Source of the DNA: Flavobacteriales bacterium
GTDB taxonomy: Bacteria; Bacteroidota; Bacteroidia; Flavobacteriales_D; Sanyastnellaceae
Direction: 5' to 3'
Assembly (NCBI GenBank): GCA_947456965.1
Contig: CANGTU010000021.1
Span: 1-50,454 of the forward strand
DNA: 50,454 nucleotides
This document shows, in pieces, positions 32,508 through 40,642 of this stretch (within the stretch, counting starts at the first letter, position 1; each line of letters starts with the position of its first letter). The position numbers and the translations under genes are program-made. The notes below the pieces were generated by a model. The model made no database searches. It was not told where the DNA came from and saw only the letters and a program-made list of their open reading frames with translations.

Positions 32508-32924
32508 ATGAAAACACACATGTGGATGAAGTCAGCCGCCCTGCTCACTCTCTTTGTTCTGGGCGTATACACCGCAGCGCTTGCTGCAGCCATCGGAAAC
32601 CATGCAGCAGCTGCTCCGGTGAACCACCCTGCTGAACCTGTTGCGGAGTCGCGCAACCGGCATGAGGAAGCCCTGCTCCGGTATATTCGCTCACACATTG
32701 GATTTCCCGAATTTCTGATCCGGGAGGAATCGGGTACCCTGGCTAAGGTCATGGTGGAAGTATCCCCTGACGGGCAGTTGGAGGTGATGCATGTCGAGGC
32801 TGCTGACGAGCGAGTCACCGACTACATCAGCCGGAAGCTCAATGGCCTTCAGCTCACTCCCTTTGAATGGGCCTGGGGACGCACCTATCATTTTGCGCTT
32901 CAGTTCCGCTTCATTAAATCCTGA
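32508..32924 (+). CDS. small secreted TonB C-terminal-like protein
   Basis: A 138-residue protein with an N-terminal signal peptide or anchor (LLTLFVLGVYTAALAAA). The mature part resembles the periplasmic C-terminal domain of TonB-family energy transducers: a strand-helix opening (RHEEALLRYIRSHIGFPEFL), then TLAKVMVEVSPDGQLEVMHV, a helix (DERVTDYISRKLNGLQLTP), and the final strand YHFALQFRFIKS. It lacks the long proline-rich stretch of true TonB and its own ExbB/D genes, so it is at best a partial TonB-like domain. The longer frame to 32418 is rejected since the signal would be buried. It lies 23 nt before padR and may be the first gene of that operon. Confidence 0.62.
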   Translation: MKTHMWMKSAALLTLFVLGVYTAALAAAIGNHAAAAPVNHPAEPVAESRNRHEEALLRYIRSHIGFPEFLIREESGTLAKVMVEVSPDGQLEVMHVEAADERVTDYISRKLNGLQLTPFEWAWGRTYHFALQFRFIKS

Positions 32925-32946
32925 TCTACCCGAAAACCATCCATCC

Positions 32947-33285
32947 ATGGACATCGAAAATGCCAAAGCCCAGATGAGGAAAGGGGTGCTCGAGTTTTGC
33001 ATCCTCTCAGTCCTCCAGCGCGGCGAGGCGTATCCATCCGACATAATGGTCGAGCTCAAGAAAGGGCGACTCATCGTGGTGGAAGGAACGCTCTATCCGC
33101 TGCTCACACGCCTTAAGAACGATGGTCTGCTCACCTACCGGTGGGAAGAAAGCACTCAGGGCCCGCCCCGGAAGTACTATTCCATCACTGAAAACGGAAA
33201 GATTTTCCTCAAGGAACTCCAGAAGACCTGGGATGAGCTTGCACACGCTGTAAAACAAACGACTAAACCCCAAAGCCATGAATAA
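32947..33285 (+). CDS. PadR-family transcriptional regulator
   Basis: A 112-residue winged-helix regulator: KGVLEFCILSVLQRGEAYPSDIMVELK (recognition helix region), GTLYPLLTRLKNDGLLTY, the wing with GPPRKYYSITENGKIFL, and a dimerisation helix. It is a classical short PadR (PF03551). The start at 32947 is selected from the conserved N terminus; the longer frame from 32791 begins within the preceding gene. The gene overlaps the following PspC gene by 8 nt (33278-33285), so PadR probably controls or co-varies with this envelope-stress-type operon. PadR proteins are usually autorepressors released by small ligands. Confidence 0.9.
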   Translation: MDIENAKAQMRKGVLEFCILSVLQRGEAYPSDIMVELKKGRLIVVEGTLYPLLTRLKNDGLLTYRWEESTQGPPRKYYSITENGKIFLKELQKTWDELAHAVKQTTKPQSHE

Positions 33286-34861
33286 AACCGTCACCGTGAA
33301 CCTCGGCGGAACCACCTTCAACATTGAGGAGGAGGCCTTCGTCATCCTGAAAAGTTACCTCGATCGCATCCAGATCAACTTCGTAGGCGACCCTGGAGAG
33401 TCCGAGATTATGCAGGATATCGAAATACGGCTGGCAGAGCTCTTCACCGAGCGGCTGGATGAGCGGCGCAATGTGGTGGTGCGACAGCACGTAGAAGAGG
33501 TCATCGCCGTGATGGGGAAGCCTGAGGACTACTCCATGGAAGGATCCACCGCAGCGGATGCCTCTGAGGCGGATAATGTACGTCACAAGCGTCGCAGAGT
33601 ATTTCGTGATGCCGATGATAAAATTGTTGCGGGTGTATGCTCCGGTCTCAGTTACTACCTGGGCTGGGATCCCATTCTCCTGCGGGCCGGATTCCTGCTC
33701 TTCGGATTGATCAGCGGGGGAACGGCCTTTATCGCATACCTCGTCATCTGGGCCATTGTTCCCGAAGCCCGAACCACGGCAGAAAAGCTTCAGATGCGCG
33801 GTGAGCCCGTTAATGTGGACAGCATCAGCCGCTTTGTGAATACCGAGGCCAGGAAAGCCGCCGACAGCGTGAACAAATGGGCCAACAAAGGCTTCCCGAC
33901 AGGTATGCGCCCTGCGGCGGCCTCTCGGGCTATCAGCGGAGCAGGCAAGGCGCTGGTCAAGATCGCTGCTATTTTAATGATCTTCTACGGCTTCGCCATG
34001 TTCATGGTTGTCCTCTCGGTCGTCGTATTTGCCGATTTCACCGTACTGGGTGATTCTCAGATTCCATTTGAGACACTTCAGCAATTGGTGTTCAGGGATT
34101 CTGGTCACTTCTGGCTGCTGAGCTCAGGCGCTCTGCTCATGATTCTTGTCCCCTCGGTCGCTCTGCTCTACACGGGCTTCAGGCTGCTCTTCGGGTCTCC
34201 TCGCAGGATCCGAGGGCTGGGCTGGACTCTTGCCGGAATGTTCTTCGCAGGTATGATCATGGCCTCCCTTGGTGGCCTCTACCTGGGGCGCGAATTCTCA
34301 GAGGATGCCGAGATGAAGGAAATGCGCGAACTGGAAATTGGTCCGGCCGACACCTTGGTGGTAAATATTCTTCCCGACTCGATCTTCACAGGTCGCGGTG
34401 ACTTCGAGCATGATGACTTTCTTGATCTGGTTCACATGGATGAAGAGTTGAACTACTACGGCAGTCCGCTTACGCTGGAATTTGAAGAGTCGGCCACGAG
34501 TTCATACGCCTTGCGCATTGAGCGGGAATCCAACGGGCCGGGCAACCGACGAGCGGGCCAACTGGTTTCCAATATCAGCTATTCCTGGTCACTGGAGGGC
34601 GACACGCTCAACCTCCAATCGTGGTTCACGACGCCGGCGGCTGATCCCTTTCGCGGACAGGAAGTCGAGGTCACCGTGCTGGTGCCCAAGGGGCGTCAGG
34701 TTCGCTTCGGTAAGAACACGCAGTCCATTTGCTGGACATGCCCTCCCGCAGACGAAGTGAGGATGATGTGGAATAATGAATGGCTGATATCGGGCCCGGT
34801 TGTGGACCCCGCAAAGCGCCAGACATCTCCAGCCGATACGAGCAGGATAATCATCGAATGA
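33278..34861 (+). CDS. PspC-domain membrane protein
   Basis: A 527-residue inner-membrane protein. Residues 1-95 form a DUF-type cytoplasmic region (VTVNLGGTTFNIEEEAFVILKSYL, with acid-rich RLAELFTERLD), followed by the PspC domain at about 100-165 (RVFRDADDKIVAGVCSGLSYYLGWDPILLR, GTAFIAYLVIWAIVPEA). Three further hydrophobic helices (IAAILMIFYGFAMFMVVLSVVVF; LWLLSSGALLMILVPSVALLY; GLGWTLAGMFFAGMIMA) precede a periplasmic C-terminal beta-rich domain. This arrangement is common in Bacteroidota PadR-PspC pairs. The protein is a candidate membrane-stress sensor or regulator; the specific trigger is unknown. It starts 8 nt before the PadR stop and ends at a strong terminator. Confidence 0.85.
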   Translation: MNKTVTVNLGGTTFNIEEEAFVILKSYLDRIQINFVGDPGESEIMQDIEIRLAELFTERLDERRNVVVRQHVEEVIAVMGKPEDYSMEGSTAADASEADNVRHKRRRVFRDADDKIVAGVCSGLSYYLGWDPILLRAGFLLFGLISGGTAFIAYLVIWAIVPEARTTAEKLQMRGEPVNVDSISRFVNTEARKAADSVNKWANKGFPTGMRPAAASRAISGAGKALVKIAAILMIFYGFAMFMVVLSVVVFADFTVLGDSQIPFETLQQLVFRDSGHFWLLSSGALLMILVPSVALLYTGFRLLFGSPRRIRGLGWTLAGMFFAGMIMASLGGLYLGREFSEDAEMKEMRELEIGPADTLVVNILPDSIFTGRGDFEHDDFLDLVHMDEELNYYGSPLTLEFEESATSSYALRIERESNGPGNRRAGQLVSNISYSWSLEGDTLNLQSWFTTPAADPFRGQEVEVTVLVPKGRQVRFGKNTQSICWTCPPADEVRMMWNNEWLISGPVVDPAKRQTSPADTSRIIIE

Positions 34862-34894
34862 ACCATCCGGCAGATATGCATAACAGACGCATGA

Positions 34895-34953
34895 AAAAGG
34901 GCGGCCATTGCCGCCCTTTTCCACTAAACCTTAACCAAAGGGATAAACCCTTT
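34895..34953 (+). terminator. tandem terminator hairpins after the PadR-PspC operon
   Basis: A perfect 11-bp inverted repeat (AAAAGGGCGGC at 34895-34905 and GCCGCCCTTTT at 34910-34920, 4-nt loop) is a strong rho-independent terminator. A second, shorter hairpin follows at 34937-34953 (AAAGGG, loop ATAAA, CCCTTT). A third inverted repeat, TGATGC-N5-GCATCA, lies at 34976-34992. Confidence 0.85.
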
Positions 34954-35129
34954 TATGCGTTTTTCCACAGAGTCCTGATGCCAGAAGCATCAAGCGGAAA
35001 AACCGGATACAAAGGTCTTTCGCATGATACTCACGTAAATTCAAGATTTTGTTAATGGTTTCACAGAATGTGTTAAAGGCCCTGACAGCTCAATGGCTGC
35101 ACCTTTCACCGGAGCTGTATTTTCGCGCA

Positions 35130-36125
35130 ATGAAAGTGAAGATGCGTGGGATCCTGGGAGGCACCGTGGCGTTCCTTCTGGTTACAGGCTGTGGTGATCA
35201 AAAGTCCACACCGGATGATGCGGCTCCTGCCAATCCATATGAACAGATCAGTGCTGTATACCGGGACACTTTGCCCTGCGAAGGTTGCAAGGGGATTCTT
35301 ACTGACCTGACGCTTTATCCCGACAGCACGTTTGCAATGCGTGAACGTTACCTTGGTTCTGACCGTAAGCGTGGAGTGGGCTCATATGGCAGATTTCTCT
35401 TAGAGGACTCCGGTCGTCTGCGCCTTGAAGCTCTCCACGGCCAGTGGGTGCGGTATTACCAGCCGGGTGATGGACATCTGCTGATGCTCGATGAGCAGGG
35501 TAAACCCTTTGATTCCACGGTGGATTATACACTGGAACGCACCGAGGAGAAGGTGGATACGGCTGGCTTCCGCAACGCGGTCTCCGCCGGCACTGGCGCG
35601 CCGGGCATTGTATATCGTGAAACGGCCCGGGGCGAGGCCATCGTGGATGAGTCATTTATCCGCTCCTCTGGCGAACCCTTGCGTGCAATCGTAGCGTTTT
35701 ACTCCCTTGCTCATGATACACCTTGCAAAACTGGTGTATGCCCCATACCTGCTGCCCTGGGAATGGATGATGCCGGAGTACGATCCATGGTGTCCAGGTG
35801 GCTTGCGGGTAACGAAAAGGTGGATGACGTGCTCACCACGAAACTTCGCTCAGGTAAGCTGAAGTTGCTGCATGTGTTCCAGTCCGCCGGAGAATACCGC
35901 GTATCCAGTGTGGTGGAAAACTCAGCAGGCTCGGTTCGCCGTGATGATGTTTTCCGGGAGGAAAAAGGCAGGTTGATCTGGGTATCTTCAGCAGAGGGGA
36001 AAGTTTCCCATTCCAGTGCAGCGCGGAATCCATCGCGGCCTGCTGAATATCAGCAAGGAGGCAAGCAGGTGATCGATCCGAAACGCATTCGAGAAAAGCC
36101 CAAAAAAGGGTCTGATGGTAAATAG
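35130..36125 (+). CDS. lipoprotein with NlpE-type N-terminal domain and an unassigned C-terminal domain
   Basis: A 331-residue lipoprotein. The lipobox is LLVTGC (Cys21 or so), followed by DQKSTPDDAAPANPYEQ. The first domain matches the copper-resistance NlpE N-terminal fold, with the CxxC in DTLPCEGCKGILTDLTLYPDSTF and the YTLERTEE end strand near residue 140. The remaining about 180 residues (from VYRETARGEAIVDESFI through CKTGVC to the basic tail) match nothing I recognise. NlpE proteins sense envelope and surface stress in Enterobacteria. Its role here is unknown. The start at 35130 gives a normal lipoprotein signal; the in-frame ATG at 35049 would not. It lies 2 nt before the moaE start. 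Confidence 0.75.
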   Translation: MKVKMRGILGGTVAFLLVTGCGDQKSTPDDAAPANPYEQISAVYRDTLPCEGCKGILTDLTLYPDSTFAMRERYLGSDRKRGVGSYGRFLLEDSGRLRLEALHGQWVRYYQPGDGHLLMLDEQGKPFDSTVDYTLERTEEKVDTAGFRNAVSAGTGAPGIVYRETARGEAIVDESFIRSSGEPLRAIVAFYSLAHDTPCKTGVCPIPAALGMDDAGVRSMVSRWLAGNEKVDDVLTTKLRSGKLKLLHVFQSAGEYRVSSVVENSAGSVRRDDVFREEKGRLIWVSSAEGKVSHSSAARNPSRPAEYQQGGKQVIDPKRIREKPKKGSDGK

Positions 36126-36127
36126 TC

Positions 36128-36556
36128 ATGCCAACTGCACGCACATCCTTCTTACTGTCATCGGAGCCCTTGGACGAATCGGTTGCGGGGCTTTTCCTGC
36201 GCTCTACGAATTCAGGTGCCGAGGTCCTTTTTCAGGGTGTAGCGCGCCGCAATACCAGCGATCGTACTGTGCTGCATCTGGTTTTTGAGGCCTATGAACC
36301 CATGGTCCTCAAGGAGTGGGATGCCATGACTGAAAAAGCATTTTCGCAATGGGATCTCCACCGCATCCTCGTGCATCACCGCACGGGATGGGTCATGCCA
36401 GGTGAGGTGGCCGTGATGGTAGCTGTAGCTGCCAGGCACCGGGCACCGGCCTTCGAGGCCTGCACATGGCTTATGGACGAATTGAAACGCACCGTGCCTA
36501 TCTGGAAGAAGGAAGTGTTTTCCGACGGCTCACAATGGGTGAATCCTCACCCCTGA
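36128..36556 (+). CDS. moaE: molybdopterin synthase catalytic subunit MoaE
   Basis: A 142-residue large subunit of molybdopterin synthase, which inserts dithiolene sulfur into precursor Z using MoaD as sulfur donor. Family elements seen are GAEVLFQGVARRNTSDRTVLHLVFEAYEPM, the HRTGWVMPGEVAVMVAVAARHRAPAFEACTWLMDELKRTVPIWKKE segment with the catalytic lysines, and SDGSQWV. Only 2 nt separate it from the lipoprotein gene. It is convergent to moaD with no gap between their stop codons (36556/36557), although both make one enzyme. Confidence 0.95.
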   Translation: MPTARTSFLLSSEPLDESVAGLFLRSTNSGAEVLFQGVARRNTSDRTVLHLVFEAYEPMVLKEWDAMTEKAFSQWDLHRILVHHRTGWVMPGEVAVMVAVAARHRAPAFEACTWLMDELKRTVPIWKKEVFSDGSQWVNPHP

Positions 36557-36799
36557 TTATCCGCCACTCACAGGCGGAATAAGCGCTACTTCATCACCAT
36601 CCTCCAGCTGTACGGTGTCCTCTGCATAGCCCTGATTAACGGCAATGGCATAGGTTATGGATTCAGGCCAACCTGAGAATACCCGGGGAAACTGCGTACG
36701 AAGCTGACCCACCGTGGCCGGGCCGCGCAGCTCCATCTCGATTTCCCTGGCGCCGGTGATGTCTCGAATCAATCCAAAGGAAAGCAGCCTGATTTTCAC
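36557..36799 (-). CDS. moaD: molybdopterin synthase sulfur carrier subunit MoaD
   Basis: An 80-residue ubiquitin-like sulfur carrier with the required C-terminal Gly-Gly (IPPVSGG), which is thiocarboxylated before sulfur transfer. It begins at GTG 36799 (VKIRLLSFGLIRDITG), which overlaps the stop of the upstream TauE gene as GTGA. An ATG frame continues upstream to 36961 but would replace the normal beta-strand start with unrelated sequence. The segment LEDGDEVALIPPVSGG is the family end. It is on the strand opposite moaE. Confidence 0.93.
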   Translation of the reverse strand: MKIRLLSFGLIRDITGAREIEMELRGPATVGQLRTQFPRVFSGWPESITYAIAVNQGYAEDTVQLEDGDEVALIPPVSGG

Positions 36800-37533
36800 G
36801 CGTGACGGATAAGGAGTTGTATACCCGCAAAGATGAGGATGCCGGAGGTAATCCAACGAATCCAGGTCCGCGGCAGCAGTTGAACCGAGAGCCGCGATCC
36901 TATAAGACCGCCGGCCAGCGCACCCACCGCCGGTATCCATCCCTGTTCCGTCCATGCCCACGATCCGGAAGCGTGAAGCCCTGCTAGTCCGGCCGCTGAA
37001 TTCAAAGCGATATACAGCGATGTAGTAGCGGCAATATTCCGCTCATCGCCCCAATGCACGAAGTAGAGGATGGGCGACAAATAGATGCCTCCTCCTATTC
37101 CGGTTATCCCGGCCAGCAGGCCGAAGCATGCTGCAGCTGGATAAACGATCCAGAAGGGCCAGATGGCGCGAGCTGCGCCTTTACGAACCAAGCCCGAAAG
37201 CACCACCACAATGGCCGCCAGTATGAGGCATGCACCGAGCAGGAGCGATAGTTCGCGCTGGGAAAGTGGAATTGACCCTCCAAGCCAGGCCAGCGGCAAA
37301 CTGCACGTCAGCAATGCCCAGAGTTTCCAATCGCGGTAATAACCGGCTACACTGTATTGGAGGGAAGAAAGCAAGGTGACACCTCCGTTGCACACAAGCG
37401 CCAGCGTGCGCAGCGCTCCAGGCGGGAGGGAGGTTTGCGACAGCAGGGCGATGTACAGGCTACCTCCACCGAAGCCTGCTGAACTATATACCAGCGCTAC
37501 GAGAAAAAAAAGAGTAGCCAACTGCCAATCCAT
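36796..37533 (-). CDS. TauE/SafE-family sulfite exporter-like permease
   Basis: A 245-residue inner-membrane protein with about eight hydrophobic helices in two inverted four-helix repeats. The hallmark GFGGGSLYIALL occurs near the N terminus and its repeat GITGIGGGIYLSPIL in the centre. TauE/SafE proteins export sulfite, sulfoacetate or related anions, with members of broader function. The start overlaps nothing upstream, but the stop overlaps moaD (GTGA), giving tight coupling to molybdopterin synthesis. The sulfur link to molybdopterin is notable but may only be a family coincidence. Confidence 0.87.
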   Translation of the reverse strand: MDWQLATLFFLVALVYSSAGFGGGSLYIALLSQTSLPPGALRTLALVCNGGVTLLSSLQYSVAGYYRDWKLWALLTCSLPLAWLGGSIPLSQRELSLLLGACLILAAIVVVLSGLVRKGAARAIWPFWIVYPAAACFGLLAGITGIGGGIYLSPILYFVHWGDERNIAATTSLYIALNSAAGLAGLHASGSWAWTEQGWIPAVGALAGGLIGSRLSVQLLPRTWIRWITSGILIFAGIQLLIRHA

Positions 37534-37592
37534 AGTGCAAGTATAGCCCGAGGATATACTTTCTGCCCGGAAGCCACCTGTCCTGGCATGAT

Positions 37593-38084
37593 TTACTCCT
37601 GTCGGCTTAGCTGAAGTCCGACTTCCATCACAAGGGGTACTTCCTCAATACCCATGGCTGGATAGATGCGGTAGTGATAAGCTCCGTGCAAGGGATACTC
37701 TTTCTTGTCGGTCAGCGTCGTTGTAAGATCGATGATGTCAAATCCCTTTTCGCCATTCAAACTACCATCCGGATTGCGAACGAGAATCTCTACATCTCGA
37801 CGGGCACTGCGGTTGTCGGGGCTTATTTCTTCCACCCGCAGAAGCATGCGCTCGTAAGGAAAACCTGATGCACAGCGAAAGGTGAGTTCAAACAGGTATG
37901 GGGCCTTATTGTCGCGTATATCCATGACCAATTCGATGGTGTCTTCCGCCTTCCATATATAGTCCTCAGAGAACTTGTAACGCTCGACATACTTCATATG
38001 AGATGTACACGAGGAGATCGTGATGGCGAGCATAAAGGCGGCGCAGAGCGCTGTAAATTCAAGGGTTCTATTTGTACGCATCAT
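37593..38084 (-). CDS. gldH: gliding motility lipoprotein GldH
   Basis: A 163-residue lipoprotein with lipobox ITISSC, followed by the GldH-like body: KYVERYKFSEDYIWKAEDTIELVMDIRDNKAPYLFELTFRCASGFPYERMLLRVEE and DIIDLTTTLTDKKEYPLHGAYHYRIYPAMGIEEVPLVMEVGLQL. GldH is one of the lipoproteins needed for gliding and T9SS function in Flavobacterium. The start may be Met at 38084 or 38081; the longer frame from 38150 is rejected since it precedes the signal with polar sequence. It lies 81 nt downstream of the PhoD-like gene on the same strand. Confidence 0.85.
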   Translation of the reverse strand: MMRTNRTLEFTALCAAFMLAITISSCTSHMKYVERYKFSEDYIWKAEDTIELVMDIRDNKAPYLFELTFRCASGFPYERMLLRVEEISPDNRSARRDVEILVRNPDGSLNGEKGFDIIDLTTTLTDKKEYPLHGAYHYRIYPAMGIEEVPLVMEVGLQLSRQE

Positions 38085-38165
38085 AAGAACAGGGCTGATG
38101 ATCTGATCGCGATCATGAGGTAAAAATAACTGAACAGGTCTTTCGGCCACAGCTTAAGCTCAACG

Positions 38166-39470
38166 TCATGGCCGACCCGGTGCCTGAATGGTGTGCTCCC
38201 AAAGTAATTTACCCGCAGCGTTGAAACAACTGAGAACCGCTCTCCTCTCTTCTTTTCCTCCTTTGAAGTCGATGGTGCAGAAGTTGCGCTCTGCCGCCAA
38301 CGTGCCGGGAACCCGCAGTGTGTTCTCTTCTTTCGTATTATCATAAGGGGAGCTGGTAAGGGGAGATGATGTGAGGTCATATACGCGCACACTTTCGGTG
38401 ATCTCCATTGTGCTGAGTTCAGTACAGTGGCGGTCGCCGCTCAGAAAGATGACTCCGCGGATATTGTTTTCACCAATGAGCTTCAGCAGGCGGCTACGCT
38501 CTTCCGCATAGTTGGCGTAGTTTTCAAAACGGGCTACGGGATTCAGCACTTGTCCGCCGATAGCCACCAGCTTGAATGGCGCCCGGCTTTCCTTGAGCGA
38601 CTGGATCAGCCAATTGATCTGCTCTTCACCGAGCAGGGTGGGGGACACTCCCTTCACGAAGTGAGCCACGCGGTGGTAACGATTATCAAGCAGAAAGAAA
38701 TCCACGTCGCTGTAACTGTATCGTGTGGTGATTCCCCGGCCACCTTCCACCGAGGGCACACCGGTCGTAGGATTAGCCCAGAATGTGTCAAATACATCGA
38801 GTGCTTCGTTCTTCAAAATGAAATTACCCGTGCCGTCATTTGGCCCGAAGTCGTGGTCATCCCAAACAGCGAGGTGGGCGCATGCGGGCAGGAGCGTCTG
38901 TAACTCAGGTGTGGAGCGGGTATGTATGTAACGTCTGACCATTCCAGCGCGGGAGTCCCAGTCACCTTCGCGGAAGTAAACATGATCTCCGAGCCAGAGC
39001 ATCACGTCCGGGTCCGCCAATGCGATGGATGAAAAAATGCCGTAATCGCCTCCATAAGGCTTACCGGGTCTGTCTTGAGGTTCATCGTTGATATAAACGC
39101 AGCTGCCCAGAGCCAGACGAAAATCAGGGGCTTGTGTGCGCCATTGCCACAAGGGCTGCGTGGTGAAGTTCCATGTTCTTTCAGGTTCGGCGGCAATGTG
39201 GTACGTGTAAACAGTGCCCGGTTGCAAATCACTCAGGCAGGCAATGGCGGTATTGCCGTTGCTCTCTTCAGGGAGGAGCATTTGGGTGAACCGGATTTCG
39301 GGCGCCTGATTGGACCAGTATACAAGCTGTTGCTTGCCGGGACTGAACTGAAACCAGATTTTCGCGTCACGCAGATGAACTGCTCCGAGCATAGGGCCTG
39401 CAATAACTTGTCCCAGACCGGAAGAGCTGCAAGCGATCCAGAGTAGAAGGGATAGGATGATGCGGTTCAT
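38166..39470 (-). CDS. secreted PhoD-like alkaline phosphatase family protein
   Basis: A 434-residue secreted phosphoesterase with a signal peptide (LSLLLWIACSSSGLGQ) and an N-terminal Ig-like domain (20-105). The calcineurin-like metal site is built by LGSCVYIND (121-129), DVMLWLGDHVYFREGD (155-170), VWDDHDFGPND (202-212) and FLSGDRHCTEL near residue 340. Such enzymes hydrolyse phosphomonoesters or phosphodiesters in the periplasm. The stop of the downstream-reading glycosyltransferase overlaps this start as ATGA (39467-39470), so it is translationally coupled to glycosyl transfer genes, which hints at phospho-glycan or lipid processing. The start at 39488 is rejected. Confidence 0.88.
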   Translation of the reverse strand: MNRIILSLLLWIACSSSGLGQVIAGPMLGAVHLRDAKIWFQFSPGKQQLVYWSNQAPEIRFTQMLLPEESNGNTAIACLSDLQPGTVYTYHIAAEPERTWNFTTQPLWQWRTQAPDFRLALGSCVYINDEPQDRPGKPYGGDYGIFSSIALADPDVMLWLGDHVYFREGDWDSRAGMVRRYIHTRSTPELQTLLPACAHLAVWDDHDFGPNDGTGNFILKNEALDVFDTFWANPTTGVPSVEGGRGITTRYSYSDVDFFLLDNRYHRVAHFVKGVSPTLLGEEQINWLIQSLKESRAPFKLVAIGGQVLNPVARFENYANYAEERSRLLKLIGENNIRGVIFLSGDRHCTELSTMEITESVRVYDLTSSPLTSSPYDNTKEENTLRVPGTLAAERNFCTIDFKGGKEERRAVLSCFNAAGKLLWEHTIQAPGRP

Positions 39471-40642
39471 GTGCGTGGCGATGTCCAAAGAGATTCGAGG
39501 ATATGGGTAGTGGCCTGCCAGTCGAAGTGACGCAGTATGGCAGCTCGTCCGGCTTTACCACGAGACCGGCATTCATCTTCATTGCGGAGCAATCGCACGG
39601 CCTCTGAGGCAAGGTCAGCGGGCTCATCGGCTATAACCAGGCATTCCCGGGCTTCCGGGGGCATGGCCTGGGCTGCCAGCGTAGTGGTCAGACAAGGCAA
39701 CTCCATACTCATGGCCTCAAGCAGTTTGTTTTGCAGTCCACTGCCAATACGCATCGGGGCAATGAAGATTCTGGATCTCCGGTACGCGTCGCGCATGTCG
39801 TCGAGCCAACCGGTAACTTCGACCTGAGGACTTTGAAGTGCGCGAACCGCTGCGGTAGGGTTGGCACCGGCGATGCGGAGCCGAACGTCGGGAATTTCCC
39901 GTGCGATCATCGGCAGAATATCGCGGGCGAGAAGCACGGCGCCGTTTACATTCGGCGGGTAACTCATATTCCCGGTAAACACGAGTTCAGTATCCTTTAT
40001 TGGCTGAGCATCGGGTGCAAACCATGCGGCATCTGCTCCGTTGGGTACCACTGTGATCGTGTGCTGTGCGGGATGGTAGATGAGCTGTCTGTCCTGCTCG
40101 CTGATGATGGTATGGTGGTCGAAGTATTCGAAGATGAGGTTCTCATAGGCCACCATGCGGCGCGCTTCTTCCCGGATGAACGGGCGCAGGAACCAGGGCG
40201 CTATCTCGGCGCGTCTGCGTAATCCGGCATTGAGTGCATCCATGTAGTCGAGCGTTTTCGGATAGGCGTAAAGATGCTTGACGTATTCAGAGCAACGCAC
40301 CAGCTGGCAATAGATTTGGTCGGGTCCAAAAGAGTCAATGGCTCCTTTCACCTCGCGTCTCGCTCCCGCCTGCAGGAAATAGTGGACTTGAAAAGGGCGG
40401 TCAGAGAACAAGGCGCGAAGCATTCTCAAAGCAATGAGCGACTTGCGCAGCGGGATGATACGAAGGTGGGCTACCATAGCCGAAAGCACCTCTTTCGCTC
40501 GCGAATCAACGGGCTGATCGGTCAGGCAACACAAGTACACCTCATGCTTTTTGGAGAGCTCGCGCACCTGGTGAAAGGCGCGAAGCTTATCTCCTTTCTC
40601 GAGGGGATAGGGAACGCGAGAGAGGAGGACGAAGACCTTCAT
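39467..40642 (-). CDS. glycosyltransferase (GT4-like, stp1/TIGR03087-like)
   Basis: A 391-residue GT-B transferase. The N terminus has SRVPYPLEKGDKLRAFHQVRELSKKHEVYL, typical of TIGR03087-like sugar transferases from exopolysaccharide systems. The C-terminal half has GNMSYPPNVNGAVLLARDI, VRLRIAGANPTAAV, VTGWLDDMRDAYRRSRIFIAP and IGSGLQNKLLEAMSMELPCLTT, equivalent to the donor-binding site. It overlaps by ATGA both the preceding glycosyltransferase (40639-40642) and the following phosphatase gene. Acceptor and donor are unknown. Confidence 0.88.
   Translation of the reverse strand: MKVFVLLSRVPYPLEKGDKLRAFHQVRELSKKHEVYLCCLTDQPVDSRAKEVLSAMVAHLRIIPLRKSLIALRMLRALFSDRPFQVHYFLQAGARREVKGAIDSFGPDQIYCQLVRCSEYVKHLYAYPKTLDYMDALNAGLRRRAEIAPWFLRPFIREEARRMVAYENLIFEYFDHHTIISEQDRQLIYHPAQHTITVVPNGADAAWFAPDAQPIKDTELVFTGNMSYPPNVNGAVLLARDILPMIAREIPDVRLRIAGANPTAAVRALQSPQVEVTGWLDDMRDAYRRSRIFIAPMRIGSGLQNKLLEAMSMELPCLTTTLAAQAMPPEARECLVIADEPADLASEAVRLLRNEDECRSRGKAGRAAILRHFDWQATTHILESLWTSPRT

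Noticed and set aside
34961-34969. TTTTCCACA, a relaxed DnaA-box match in the intergenic region
   Set aside because: Only a single copy occurs, far from dnaA, with no neighbouring boxes.
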